Notes: a model not told the origin generated them from the letters alone. DNA of 64,000 bases from Colwellia sp. C2M11 (GCF_018860915.1 NZ_JAHKQD010000010.1:1-64000), one strand, 5' to 3'. Counted from the stretch's first letter, positions 28,480-36,804 are shown. A program made the numbers and translations.

Positions 28480-28550
28480 CAAAAAAATGCATCTATAAGA
28501 ATAGATGCATAAAAAACATGAAACACTAACTAAGGGAAATAACATTACTG
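28480..28550 (-). ncRNA. Candidate small RNA, copy 1
   Basis: Read on the minus strand: -35 TTGAAC (28584-28579), 18-bp spacer, -10 TCTTAT, a ~70-nt body containing TTATTTCCCTTAGT, then the stem ATGCATCTAT-TCTT-ATAGATGCAT followed by a T-run, a textbook rho-independent terminator. The body is complementary to Shine-Dalgarno sequences of the type ACTAAGGGAAA. A 23-codon frame starting ATGTTATTTCCC exists here but is broken in copies 3 and 4, so the product is more likely RNA. No known family recognised. Confidence 0.55.
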
Positions 28551-28671
28551 TTAAATAAGAGTCACTTCTTACGATAAAGTTCAATTTATTTGTAGAAGAA
28601 TAAATTTATTTAAAAAGTTAGAAATCACTTTTAGTGTTATTTTTACCAGAATAGAATCATTGATTCTCAGG

Positions 28672-28743
28672 CAAAAAAAATGCATCTATAAGAATAGATG
28701 CATAAAAAACATGAAACACTAACTAAGGGAAATAACATTACTG
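28672..28743 (-). ncRNA. Candidate small RNA, copy 2
   Basis: The body and terminator match copy 1 except for a terminator T-run one base longer. Same promoter-like block and TTTCCCTTAG segment. Differences between the two units lie in the linker to the left of the next promoter. Confidence 0.55.
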
Positions 28744-28864
28744 TTAAATAAGAGTCACTTCTTACGATAAAGTTCAATTTATTTGTAGAAGAATAAATTT
28801 ATTTAAAAAGTTAGAAATCACTTTTAGTATTATTTTTACCAGAATAGAATCATTGATTTTCAGG

Positions 28865-28942
28865 CAAAAAAAATGCATCTATAAGAATAGATGCATAAAA
28901 AACATGAAACACTAATAAAACATTAAGGAAATAACATTACTG
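28865..28942 (-). ncRNA. Candidate small RNA, copy 3
   Basis: Same promoter-like block and terminator, but the middle segment reads GTTATTTCCTTAATG and is 6 nt longer. The complement becomes CATTAAGGAAATAAC, a shifted Shine-Dalgarno-like target. Confidence 0.55.
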
Positions 28943-29063
28943 TTAAATAAGAGTCGCTTCTTACGATAAAGTTCAATTTATTTGTAGAAGAATAAATTTA
29001 TTTAAAAAGTTAGAAATCACTTTTAGTATTATTTTTACCAGAATGGAATCATTGATTTTCAGG

Positions 29064-29141
29064 CAAAAAAAATGCATCTATAAGAATAGATGCATAAAAA
29101 ACATGAAACACTAATAAAACATTAAGGAAATAACATTACTG
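29064..29141 (-). ncRNA. Candidate small RNA, copy 4
   Basis: Body identical to copy 3. It is the first unit in the direction of transcription. Its upstream linker diverges beyond the -35 (after about 29185), marking the right edge of the array. Confidence 0.55.
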
Positions 29142-29205
29142 TTAAATAAGAGTCACTTCTTACGATAAAGTTCAATTTATTTGTAGAAAGAATAAGTTTA
29201 TTTAA

Positions 29206-29418
29206 AAGCAAGAACTCCCCTTTCATCTATTAACTATATACTTGTATGGATTAGCTTAATTATTTTTCAGAAAAATTGCTCGTAAAGTTAATTTGTTGTT
29301 GCTCTGTTGTGTGGCTTAATGATGATGGAATATTACAAAGAGTAATAGAATAACTTGCATAATATTAGATGTTTGAAATAATAAAATTCTTGTAAAGTCA
29401 TTCGATTCAAAAACCTTT
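29206..29418. other. Intergenic leader before the phosphodiesterase gene
   Basis: About 210 bp of AT-rich sequence between the repeat array and the next gene; no hairpin or operator recognised. Confidence 0.4.
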
Positions 29419-30432
29419 ATGTATAATCTTATAAAATCATTCGCTTTACTCTTTATCACTTGTTGTTCTTTTTATTTATTTGCTAGCGAGCTTGATACTG
29501 GAAGTGCACCCGTTTTTGAACTTGTTGTACTGGGAGATTCAGGTGGTGGACGAGATGGTAATTTAAGTGCTTTTTTACTTCGAGATTTAACCGACGATAA
29601 ATATGTTGCGCTTGATACAGGGACTTTATTAAATGGCATTGAACAGTCGCTACAACAAAATGCTTTTAGCGGTATTAAAATTGATACTGAACAAAACTTA
29701 GCACCGAGTATTAATATTTTACGAAACCATATTGCAGGATATTTGATAAGTCATGGACATTTAGATCATATTGCAGGCTTATTGGTAGTATCACCTGATG
29801 ATAATGCTAAGCCTATATACGCATTACCTTCGGTTAATAAAGCGATTATTAGCTCTTATTTTAATTGGCAAGCGTGGCCTAATTTTTCTAATCGAGGTAA
29901 GCCACCTAGCTTAAATAAATATCAAATGGTCGACTTACCTTTAACAACAAATGTTAAGATAGCAGATACATCATTAAAAGTTACCGCCTTTAGCTTAAGT
30001 CATCCCGTTGAGTCTACTGCATTCATTATCGAAAATAACAAAGATATTATGGTGTATTTTGGCGATACGGGACCAGACGAACTAGAAAAAGAAAATAAAA
30101 TAGAAAAAGTTTGGCAGTATCTTGCAGAGCAAGTTAAGTCTAAAAATTTACGTGGCATCATAATAGAAGCATCTTTTCCTGATAACCACCCAGACAAATA
30201 CCTTTATGGACATTTAACCCCTAAATGGTTAATGAAAGAATTAATGAACTTGTCTACTTTACTTGATGAACCGGCAATATTAAAAAGTACAAAAGTGATT
30301 GTTAGTCATGTAAAGAGTAGTACATTAAAAGGTGTCGATGCGAGTGCAGTGGTTCAAAGCCAATTACAGCAACATAATAAATTAGGTTTGAATTTTATAA
30401 TGGCAAAGCAAGGGCATAAGGTTTTGCTGTAA
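29419..30432 (+). CDS. Class II 3',5'-cyclic-nucleotide phosphodiesterase, periplasmic
   Basis: 337 aa with a signal peptide (MYNLIKSFALLFITCCSFYLFAS). The metallo-beta-lactamase fold of class II cAMP phosphodiesterases shows in VLGDSGGGRDGNLSAFLL, DTGTLLNGI, SHGHLDHIAGLLV, YFGDTGPDEL, GIIIEASFPDNHPDKYLYGHL and the final VSHVKSS. It should hydrolyse exported or external cAMP/cGMP outside the cytoplasm, as CpdP does in Vibrio. It is a single gene with no obvious partner. Confidence 0.9.
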   Translation: MYNLIKSFALLFITCCSFYLFASELDTGSAPVFELVVLGDSGGGRDGNLSAFLLRDLTDDKYVALDTGTLLNGIEQSLQQNAFSGIKIDTEQNLAPSINILRNHIAGYLISHGHLDHIAGLLVVSPDDNAKPIYALPSVNKAIISSYFNWQAWPNFSNRGKPPSLNKYQMVDLPLTTNVKIADTSLKVTAFSLSHPVESTAFIIENNKDIMVYFGDTGPDELEKENKIEKVWQYLAEQVKSKNLRGIIIEASFPDNHPDKYLYGHLTPKWLMKELMNLSTLLDEPAILKSTKVIVSHVKSSTLKGVDASAVVQSQLQQHNKLGLNFIMAKQGHKVLL

Positions 30433-30992
30433 GCAAAGTGTATTCTAATAAGGCTAAACCTAAACCTAAACCTAAACCTAAACTTAACGGCAGGCACTAA
30501 CCGCTAGCGTTGCTTGAATTTCTTCACACAGTTTTAGCTTCGACTGTAATCATAAATACTCAAAACATAATAATTTAAGAGTACATAACTCACACATTAT
30601 CCTGCGTAAATTTTATGCACTGTACTATTGATGTCATTTGTAACAAATAACCAAATACTTTGCCACTGAAAGATTTTGTTAAATTTATTATTGTTTTTTA
30701 TATCATGAAAGAGAGCGATTTACGGATTTTTTAAATAGAAGAGAGGCGTCAGGGGGGCTAGGTAGCTTAAATAGTAGAATTTAATCTTAAAAATCGGATT
30801 AAGCTTATTTCTAAGCCAAAGCCATAACTTTAAACTCTTTGTCTTTTATTGATAAGTCTATATGATACTTGAAAAAGATATGGCGTTTAATGCTGGTACT
30901 TTGCTAATTTTTTTTGATAACTTTATTTTGACAATTGTAGTTTAATAGCTTGCTACTGAAGTAGGCTTAATATGTTTATAGAAGGATTGAGT
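30433..30992. other. Intergenic region, 560 bp
   Basis: Contains the hexamer tract at 30454-30483 and, near the SMR gene, a perfect -35 TTGACA (30928-30933) with only a poor -10 17 bp on. I looked for a guanidine riboswitch before the SMR gene and saw none of its conserved blocks. Nothing else recognised. Confidence 0.5.
30454..30483 (+). repeat. Hexamer microsatellite (CTAAAC)5
   Basis: Five perfect head-to-tail copies of CTAAAC, then TTAAC. It lies 22 bp after the phosphodiesterase stop. Such tracts expand and contract by slippage; here it is outside any gene. Confidence 0.9.
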
Positions 30993-31322
30993 ATGGGATA
31001 TTGGTATTTGGCAATAGCGATTTGTGCCGAAGTTGTCGCAACATTAGCACTTAAAGCGTCAGATAATTTTACTCATGCAACGTTCAGTACTCTATGTGTT
31101 ATTGGATATGTCGTTGCTTTCTATTTTTTATCTTTAGTGCTTAAAACTGTGCCTGTTGGTATCGCTTATGCTATTTGGGCTGGCATGGGAATTGTTTTAA
31201 TTACAGCAATAAGTGCAGTTGTATATAAACAAGTGCCCGATTTACCGGCTATTATCGGTATGTGTTTTATTTTAGCCGGCGTTGTTATCATTAATGTACT
31301 TTCAAAAACGGTAAGTCATTAA
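30993..31322 (+). CDS. Small multidrug resistance (SMR) efflux protein, EmrE-like
   Basis: 109 aa with four membrane helices. It has the essential membrane Glu at residue 13 (YLAIAICAEVVATLALK) and family signatures GIAYAIWAGMGIVLI and LPAIIGMCFILAGVVIINVLS, close to E. coli EmrE. It exchanges protons for cationic drugs or quaternary ammonium compounds as an antiparallel dimer. I chose ATG 30993 because AAGGA lies 6 nt before it, rather than the ATG 21 nt upstream. Confidence 0.92.
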   Translation: MGYWYLAIAICAEVVATLALKASDNFTHATFSTLCVIGYVVAFYFLSLVLKTVPVGIAYAIWAGMGIVLITAISAVVYKQVPDLPAIIGMCFILAGVVIINVLSKTVSH

Positions 31323-31403
31323 CGTATGTTAAGCGGGAGAATGATAGCTTGCTTTTTCTCCCGTTAATATTCGAAACTTATTAACTTATCAATTCGTATA
31401 CCC

Positions 31404-32147
31404 CTAGCAGCCGAGTCTTTTCAATATTTCTATTGAGTCAGTAAAGCTTGGAATGGCAAACGGCACTTCAGCTTGTAGCGCTTTATTATTCGTTTTTTGC
31501 TGGCAATAATCTGCTTTTCTTGGCAAGTTTTGATCAAAGATGAAACTCGCGGCATTACCTTTTAAGTCGTAGATTATTTTAAAGTAGGAAGATGGAATAA
31601 TGTGTGATTCATCTGCGCCGGGTAATGGCTGCTCTTCTTTTGAATATAAAGTGCCTGTGATCACATAAAGCGAGTTTCTAAAACTTACGGCATTACGAAC
31701 GGCAATTTCTAACGCGACCCAAGCACCTTGGTTTAAAGCCGATTTTTGAGGAGTGATATTGGATAGATAGTTTAGCTCAGTCCAGTTTTTATGTCCTGCA
31801 AAGCTTGCTAGTGGTGCTTGATGGCCTCGGTCGGTTTTTAATAACTTAAATGCACCTTTATAGTCTAGCTCTTCTAACGATTCATCATCGTCAATTAACT
31901 TATCATTGCCCCAGTTTCGACCAGGGCTATCACCAAAGTTAGCCACATCGACTTCATAAGCAACCCAATCGGCAAACTTTGTTTTTGGATTATTGCTTAA
32001 CGCGTAAGTATGATTAAAGACAACATCGTTATTTACTATATCTAAACTAGGGCAGCCTAAAGGGCAATGAACACTTCTGATTTCAGCATTAACAATCGCG
32101 CTAAAAGCGATAAGTAGTAACAAGATAAATTTATCAATTTTTAACAT
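31404..32147 (-). CDS. Secreted DNA/RNA non-specific endonuclease
   Basis: 247 aa with signal peptide (MLKIDKFILLLLIAFSAIVNA). The catalytic motif is DRGH (KTDRGHQAPLAS), followed by YLSNITPQKSALNQGAW, where Asn binds the metal. This is the NUC/Serratia-nuclease ββα-metal fold. Cys pairs near both ends (VHCPLGCPS, DYCQQ, LGC) fit an exported, disulfide-stabilised enzyme. A likely role is scavenging nucleic acids. It is convergent with the SMR gene. Confidence 0.88.
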   Translation of the reverse strand: MLKIDKFILLLLIAFSAIVNAEIRSVHCPLGCPSLDIVNNDVVFNHTYALSNNPKTKFADWVAYEVDVANFGDSPGRNWGNDKLIDDDESLEELDYKGAFKLLKTDRGHQAPLASFAGHKNWTELNYLSNITPQKSALNQGAWVALEIAVRNAVSFRNSLYVITGTLYSKEEQPLPGADESHIIPSSYFKIIYDLKGNAASFIFDQNLPRKADYCQQKTNNKALQAEVPFAIPSFTDSIEILKRLGC

Positions 32148-32319
32148 TAATTTTACTCTAAGTATGTTTATTGTTGAAATTTAATATAGCGCTTAACTTA
32201 TAGCAACCCTTTGTTTTTATTTTGTTTGACGAAAAAACTAAACATTTTTCATCTGTTATAGTTTATAGGTAAAATAACAGGGGAGCTGGCTCTAACTTGG
32301 TCGAGCATTAGCTTTATTA

Positions 32320-33222
32320 CTAATCACCTAATGTTTCTAAAATAAAATTAATAAAACTTCGTACTTTTGCTGACATATGCTTTCTACTTGGGTAAACCAT
32401 GTAAACGCCGATTGAAGGTTTAGGCCAATCAGAGAAAACTTCAACTAATGTGCCGGTTTCCATTTCATCTTTCAATGCAAAACGTGGTACGCGAATTATG
32501 CCTTGGCCAGCAACACCTAAGGCTATTTCTAATGAGGCATTATTGGTTAGTACATGACTTTCAACATTTACTTGAATTGCTGCGCCATTATTATCGTGAA
32601 ATAACCAAATATTGGGCTGCTTTGAATTGCTGTAGGTGATTATTTTATGTCGTGTTAAATCATAAGGGTGCTCAGGTATACCGTGTTTAGCTAGGTAATT
32701 TGGGGATGCTAATACTAAAGCTTCTGACTGAGTAATTCTGCGGCTAATTAAGCTAGAGTCTTCAAGTTGTACTGTGGCTCTTATGACTAAATCAAAGCCA
32801 TCAGAAATAAGGTCAACTTTTCTGTCATTAAGTTCCAATTCTAGCTGCACTTTTTGATATTTTTCAGTAAATTGGCTCAATACTGGACTAAGGTTAGATA
32901 AACCATAAGAAATTGGGCAGCTGATTCTAAGTTTACCGCTAGGCTCTGATTGATTACCGACAATGGCATTTTCTGCTTGCTCTGCATCTTCAATAATTTG
33001 TTGGCAGAGTTGAAAGTATAATTCACCTTCTTGCGTTAAGCTCAATGATCGCGTTGTTCTATGTAACAAACGAATACCTAGACGAGCTTCTAGTTTATTA
33101 ACTTCTTTACTAATGTAAGAAGTGGAGTGACCGGTAATATCTGCGGCTAAGGTAAAGCTGCCCGACTTTACTACATGAAAAAAAACAACCATGCCGTCGA
33201 ATAATTTATTTTTAATTGCCAT
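32320..33222 (-). CDS. LysR-family transcriptional regulator
   Basis: 300 aa. An N-terminal winged helix-turn-helix (FFHVVKSGSFTLAADITGHSTSYISKEVNKLEARLGIRLLHRTTRSLSLT) is followed by a LysR substrate domain. It resembles the large AaeR/YafC-like LysR subgroup. It is divergent from the FMN reductase gene at 33383, the usual arrangement of a LysR regulator and its target. Confidence 0.92.
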   Translation of the reverse strand: MAIKNKLFDGMVVFFHVVKSGSFTLAADITGHSTSYISKEVNKLEARLGIRLLHRTTRSLSLTQEGELYFQLCQQIIEDAEQAENAIVGNQSEPSGKLRISCPISYGLSNLSPVLSQFTEKYQKVQLELELNDRKVDLISDGFDLVIRATVQLEDSSLISRRITQSEALVLASPNYLAKHGIPEHPYDLTRHKIITYSNSKQPNIWLFHDNNGAAIQVNVESHVLTNNASLEIALGVAGQGIIRVPRFALKDEMETGTLVEVFSDWPKPSIGVYMVYPSRKHMSAKVRSFINFILETLGD

Positions 33223-33320
33223 GATATGTTCCTGTTAAACTAAAAATTATTTTTAATGTGAGTCAATCGTGAATCAATTAAACGCCATTTGGAAATAATA
33301 TGTCCACAAAAACAATATTA

Positions 33321-33333
33321 ATCATCAAATGAT
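33321..33333. promoter_or_regulatory. Possible LysR-type operator
   Basis: Palindrome ATCAT-CAA-ATGAT in the middle of the divergent region, with A/T extensions on both sides, about 50 bp before the FMN reductase start. Position and symmetry fit a LysR site; binding is inferred. Confidence 0.35.
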
Positions 33334-33382
33334 AATAATATAAAGTGTAACCATCCAATAAAAGAAAAGATAGGAAATAACA

Positions 33383-33904
33383 ATGAAAGTACTCGCCTTT
33401 GCAGCAACAACCAGTAAAAACTCTATTAATAAGCAGTTAGCCAATTACGCCGCTAAACAAATTGAAGGAGCACAAGTAGAACTACTTGATCTAAATGATT
33501 ATGAAATTCCTCTGTTTAGTGAGGATAGAGAAAAAGAATTAGGGCAACCAATGCTTGCCAAAGCTTTTTATCAAAAGCTTGGAGAGGCAGATATTATTGT
33601 TATCTCTTTTGCTGAACATAATGGCTCTTATGCAGCCGCATATAAGAACCTTTTTGATTGGACGTCTCGCATTAATAGGCAATTATTTCAAAATAAGCCG
33701 GTTATTATGTTGGCAACATCACCAGGACCGGGTGGCGCTGCAACTGTATTGTCGGCAGCTCAGGGCTCAGCGCCTCACTTTGCCGCCGATTTAAAAGGAG
33801 CTATTTCAGTACCAAACTTTTATGATAATTTTGATGTAGAAAGCGGACAATTAACAAATAAAGCGCTCGTCGATAATATAAAAGCGGTAATTGCGAAACT
33901 TTAA
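33383..33904 (+). CDS. NADPH-dependent FMN reductase / quinone reductase
   Basis: 173 aa of flavodoxin-like fold. Family stretches are FAATTSKNSINKQLANYAA (phosphate loop), LLDLNDYEIPLFSEDRE, SFAEHNGSYAAAYKNLFDW and TSPGPGGAATVL. Members reduce FMN, quinones or azo and chromate compounds. It is probably controlled by the divergent LysR regulator. The leader AGGAAATAACA directly before the ATG matches 11 nt of the complement of small-RNA copies 3 and 4. Confidence 0.88.
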   Translation: MKVLAFAATTSKNSINKQLANYAAKQIEGAQVELLDLNDYEIPLFSEDREKELGQPMLAKAFYQKLGEADIIVISFAEHNGSYAAAYKNLFDWTSRINRQLFQNKPVIMLATSPGPGGAATVLSAAQGSAPHFAADLKGAISVPNFYDNFDVESGQLTNKALVDNIKAVIAKL

Positions 33905-34291
33905 TTAATTAACGTTAATAACTTCATTTTAGTCAATTAATTGTAGCTATTCAGTAAAGCAAACTATTTAGGCTTATTTTAACACAACTTAATACTTAGT
34001 TTTTCTTATTAGAATGCGCGTGAATATAGCAATAATAATCTAGCTAAGGTTAGTAAACATTCACTTTTATACTTTGCTAATACCAGTCTTATTAATTAAG
34101 AGAACCGTTTTATACGTAGATAAAATTGCCAAACACAAGGTATTTATTTAATGACTAGTTGTTCTAATAATTAAATAAATAATGATGTAGTTGGTGGTTT
34201 TAGCAAGTAGAAATGATCACATAGCTAGTGAGATTGGTATTAAGGTGGTACTCCGAGCATAGTTATTTAGATAAGATAGGTAATCGACAGG
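33905..34291. other. Intergenic region before the single small-RNA copy
   Basis: About 390 bp of AT-rich sequence with no recognisable gene, repeat or hairpin. Confidence 0.4.
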
Positions 34292-34368
34292 CAAAAAAAA
34301 TGCATCTATAAAAATAGATGCATAAAAACATGAAACACTATAAAACATTAAGGGAATAACATTACTAT
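34292..34368 (-). ncRNA. Candidate small RNA, dispersed copy 5
   Basis: A lone copy ~5.2 kb from the array. Conservation starts just upstream of the -35 (TTGAAC at about 34401-34396 on the minus strand), runs through TTATTCCCTTAATG, and ends with the terminator stem ATGCATCTAT-TTTT-ATAGATGCAT plus T-run and GCCTG. Flanking linkers are unrelated. So the part kept is a promoter-to-terminator unit, which supports an RNA gene read on the minus strand. Confidence 0.55.
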
Positions 34369-34506
34369 TAAGTAAGAGTGACTTATTACGATATAGTTCA
34401 ATTTATTTGTTAATATTGAAAAGGGTGGGTTAATAATGCTAAACAGTTAAAAATCTGGCACTATTGTATTCATTATTTTTTACGTTTAAGTGCCACTTTA
34501 TATTTT

Positions 34507-35127
34507 ATGCTTACTGCTAAACTCTCTTGCATTACTTTGGCTAGTATATTGTTGTTGTCAAGTTGTGCGACACCTCCTCCCCAAAACCCTGAAAATATTT
34601 GCGAGATCTTTCGAGAGCATCGTGATTGGTATTTTGCCGCTAAAGACGCGAGAGAACGTTGGGGCGTGCCCATTCATGTGCCTATGAGTATGATGTACCA
34701 AGAAAGCTCTTTTAAACATAATGCCTTACCTCCTAGAGACTATTTACTTGGCTTCATCCCTTGGGGTAGAGTGAGTACTGCTTATGGTTACTCACAAGCT
34801 AAAACAATGACATGGAATGATTATACTAGAGAAACGAATAACTCAGGAGCTGATCGTGATGATTTTGAAGACGCGATTGATTTTATGGGGTGGTTTATTT
34901 TTAAAACACAAAAAATTAATGGTGTTTCAAAGTGGGATGCCTATAACCAATACTTGAATTATCATGAAGGCTGGGGTGGTTTTAAGCGTAAGAGTTATAA
35001 AAAGAAGTCGTGGTTAGTGGGCGTTGCTCGTAAAGTAGACAATCGTTCTCGCCGTTATTCTTCTCAATTAAAAAGTTGTGAAGAAGAATTAAATCATGGC
35101 TGGCTATGGCGATTATTCTTTGGCTAA
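34507..35127 (+). CDS. SLT-like (lysozyme-fold) lipoprotein, putative
   Basis: 206 aa. The signal peptide has lipobox LLSSC and Pro-rich residues after it, predicting an outer-membrane lipoprotein. PMSMMYQESSFKHNA resembles the catalytic Glu region of lytic transglycosylases, followed by AYGYSQAKTMTW and YNQYLNYHEGWGGF. The enzyme class would cut peptidoglycan; activity is inferred. The C-terminal third is strongly basic (KRKSYKKKSW). Confidence 0.75.
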   Translation: MLTAKLSCITLASILLLSSCATPPPQNPENICEIFREHRDWYFAAKDARERWGVPIHVPMSMMYQESSFKHNALPPRDYLLGFIPWGRVSTAYGYSQAKTMTWNDYTRETNNSGADRDDFEDAIDFMGWFIFKTQKINGVSKWDAYNQYLNYHEGWGGFKRKSYKKKSWLVGVARKVDNRSRRYSSQLKSCEEELNHGWLWRLFFG

Positions 35128-35499
35128 ATAACAATAATTGATGTATTTCACTTGCTGGATATTTACGTTGAGAAGTTATTCTCTAGAAGATAAAAATAAT
35201 AAAATCCTTGTTTAAAAGCCTTGCCATTTTATTATTTTTATGAATTTTTTTAGCTAAACCACGACTTATATGGCTTAAAGCTAGACGTTTTTATTTTTAT
35301 TAAAAAAGTGTGTTTTTTTCTTAAAAATTTGTTGAAATAGTTAAAAGCTGTAATTAATAGGCTTTGACCTTGTTATCCACAGAAATTGTGGAAAGCTATT
35401 TTCATTAAGTTGCTTGTGGATAACATTGTGATTAACTTTTTTAACTGTTGATAGATTCAATCTACTTTAAGATAAACTTAAAGTAGATTGCTTGATTGG
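35128..35499. other. Intergenic region with inverted DnaA-type boxes
   Basis: 372 bp between convergent genes. AT-rich, with T-tracts, and carrying the DnaA-box pair described separately. AAGTAGATT words at 35466-35490 form an imperfect hairpin (ATCTACTTTAAG with CTTAAAGTAGAT) that may end the yfjD transcript. Confidence 0.55.
35373..35423. promoter_or_regulatory. Pair of inverted consensus DnaA boxes
   Basis: TTATCCACA (35373-35381) and TGTGGATAA (35415-35423) are perfect matches to the E. coli DnaA 9-mer in opposite orientation, 33 bp apart. A TGTGGAAA half match lies between them. The flanks are AT-rich. There is no dnaA, dnaN, gidA or other origin gene nearby, so a DnaA titration or regulatory site is more likely than an origin. 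Confidence 0.5.
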
Positions 35500-36804
35500 C
35501 TATTCTTCATCTATTTCTTCATCAACGAAATATTCAGGCATTACTCTTACGGTATTAATTCTATTTTCTGAAGCGTCAACTATTTCTATTGGATAGCCAG
35601 CAATACGAACGCTAATGTTATTTTGTGGAATATCTTCTAAATGCTCAATTATCATACCATTAAGTGTTTTTGGGCCATCTGTTGGTAATTGCCATGACAT
35701 TTCTTTATTTACGTCTCGTATACTGGCATTACCTTTTACCAAGTAACTACCGTCAGGTTGTAAAGTAACTACATCACTTGGCGTTGGCGTTTGAGTTGTG
35801 GTGAAGTCACCGACAATTTCTTCCAGAATATCTTCTAAAGTCACTAAGCCCTGAATATCACCATATTCATCAACAACCAAGCCTAAACGTTCTTTAGCAT
35901 GTTGAAATTTTAATAGTTGGATATTTAGCGGTGTACCCTCAGGAATAAAATAAAGCTCACGTACAGCACGTAATAAGGTTGCTTTAGTGTATTGGCTTTT
36001 TGACAATAGTTTTAATGCATCACGGGCGTGGATATAGCCAACTACATCATCTATATTGTCACGATATAATAATACCCGTGTGTGATTTGCCTGCGTTAGT
36101 TGCTTTTGAATTCTTTTCCAGTCTTCATTAACATCTATGCCAACTAATTCACTTCGTGGGATCATTATGTCGTCAACACTTACTTTTTCAAGATCGAGTA
36201 TGCTCATTAGCATGCTTTGATCTCGTTCGTGTAATAATGCGCCAGATTCATTTACTACAGTACGTAGCTCTTCACTGCTTAAACTGTGTTGTTCTCGTTG
36301 CTCTGAACTGATACCTAATAACATTAATATGCCATTAGTAATCCAATTAACGCTGACAACCAGCGGTAGCAATAACTTTAATAGTAAGGTTAAAAATATT
36401 GAGCTAGGAAAAGCAATTTGTTCTGGGTATAAAGCTGCGAGTGTTTTAGGGGTTACTTCGGCAAAAATTAAGACCACTAAAGTCAAGATAACCGTGGCTA
36501 TTAAAACACTGATATCTTCTGATATCCCCAGTTCATGCGATAACCTTAACGCTATAATTGTTGCTATAGCTGATGCAGCTATATTGACTAAGTTATTGCC
36601 AATTAAAATTAAGCCAATCAGTCTGTCAGGGCGTTTTAGAAGATCGCTGACCCGTTTAGCACCTTTGTGTTTTTCTTTTTCAAGATGCCTTAGTCTATAG
36701 CGGTTGAGCGACATCATACCTGTTTCTGAACTAGAAAAATAAGCAGATATAAGGATCAGTATGCCAAGAATAATAAATAGCATCTGAGTTGATATGTTAT
36801 CCAA
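35500..36804 (-). CDS. yfjD: CNNM/CorB-type membrane protein YfjD (DUF21, CBS pair, CorC_HlyC)
   Basis: 434 aa. A DUF21 membrane domain with ~4 helices (ISAYFSSSETGMMSLNRYRLR, LIGNNLVNIAASAIAT, IFAEVTPKTLAALYPE) is followed by two CBS domains (IMIPRSELVGID, LVVDEYGDIQGLVTLEDILEEIVGDF) and a C-terminal CorC_HlyC domain. The family takes part in magnesium/cobalt homeostasis. It lies 44 bp downstream of ypjD, as an operon; both neighbour ffh in many gammaproteobacteria. Confidence 0.92.
   Translation of the reverse strand: MDNISTQMLFIILGILILISAYFSSSETGMMSLNRYRLRHLEKEKHKGAKRVSDLLKRPDRLIGLILIGNNLVNIAASAIATIIALRLSHELGISEDISVLIATVILTLVVLIFAEVTPKTLAALYPEQIAFPSSIFLTLLLKLLLPLVVSVNWITNGILMLLGISSEQREQHSLSSEELRTVVNESGALLHERDQSMLMSILDLEKVSVDDIMIPRSELVGIDVNEDWKRIQKQLTQANHTRVLLYRDNIDDVVGYIHARDALKLLSKSQYTKATLLRAVRELYFIPEGTPLNIQLLKFQHAKERLGLVVDEYGDIQGLVTLEDILEEIVGDFTTTQTPTPSDVVTLQPDGSYLVKGNASIRDVNKEMSWQLPTDGPKTLNGMIIEHLEDIPQNNISVRIAGYPIEIVDASENRINTVRVMPEYFVDEEIDEE

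Larger units (their letters stand above)
28400..29205. repeat. Tandem array of four ~193-199 bp units
   Basis: Four near-identical units repeat with steps of 193, 193 and 199 bp, measured between hairpins at 28487, 28680, 28873 and 29072. A partial, more diverged unit precedes them (28400-28480). Each contains a 10-bp palindromic stem (ATGCATCTAT/ATAGATGCAT) flanked by A-runs, a ~30-45 bp variable-length segment and a conserved promoter-like block. No protein frame is shared by all units. It is not a CRISPR: the whole unit repeats and there are no unique spacers. Confidence 0.93.

Noticed and set aside
28480-28550. 23-codon peptide (MLFPLVSVS…) in small-RNA copy 1
   Set aside because: Copies 3 and 4 have a stop after four codons, so the frame is not conserved while the RNA features are.
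28400-29205. CRISPR array
   Set aside because: The complete ~193-199 bp unit is repeated; there are no short repeats with unique spacers and no cas genes.
30600-30992. Guanidine or other riboswitch before the SMR gene
   Set aside because: None of the conserved guanidine-riboswitch blocks could be found, and the protein looks EmrE-like rather than a guanidine exporter.
35373-35423. Replication origin
   Set aside because: Only two full DnaA boxes, and none of the usual origin genes is nearby.
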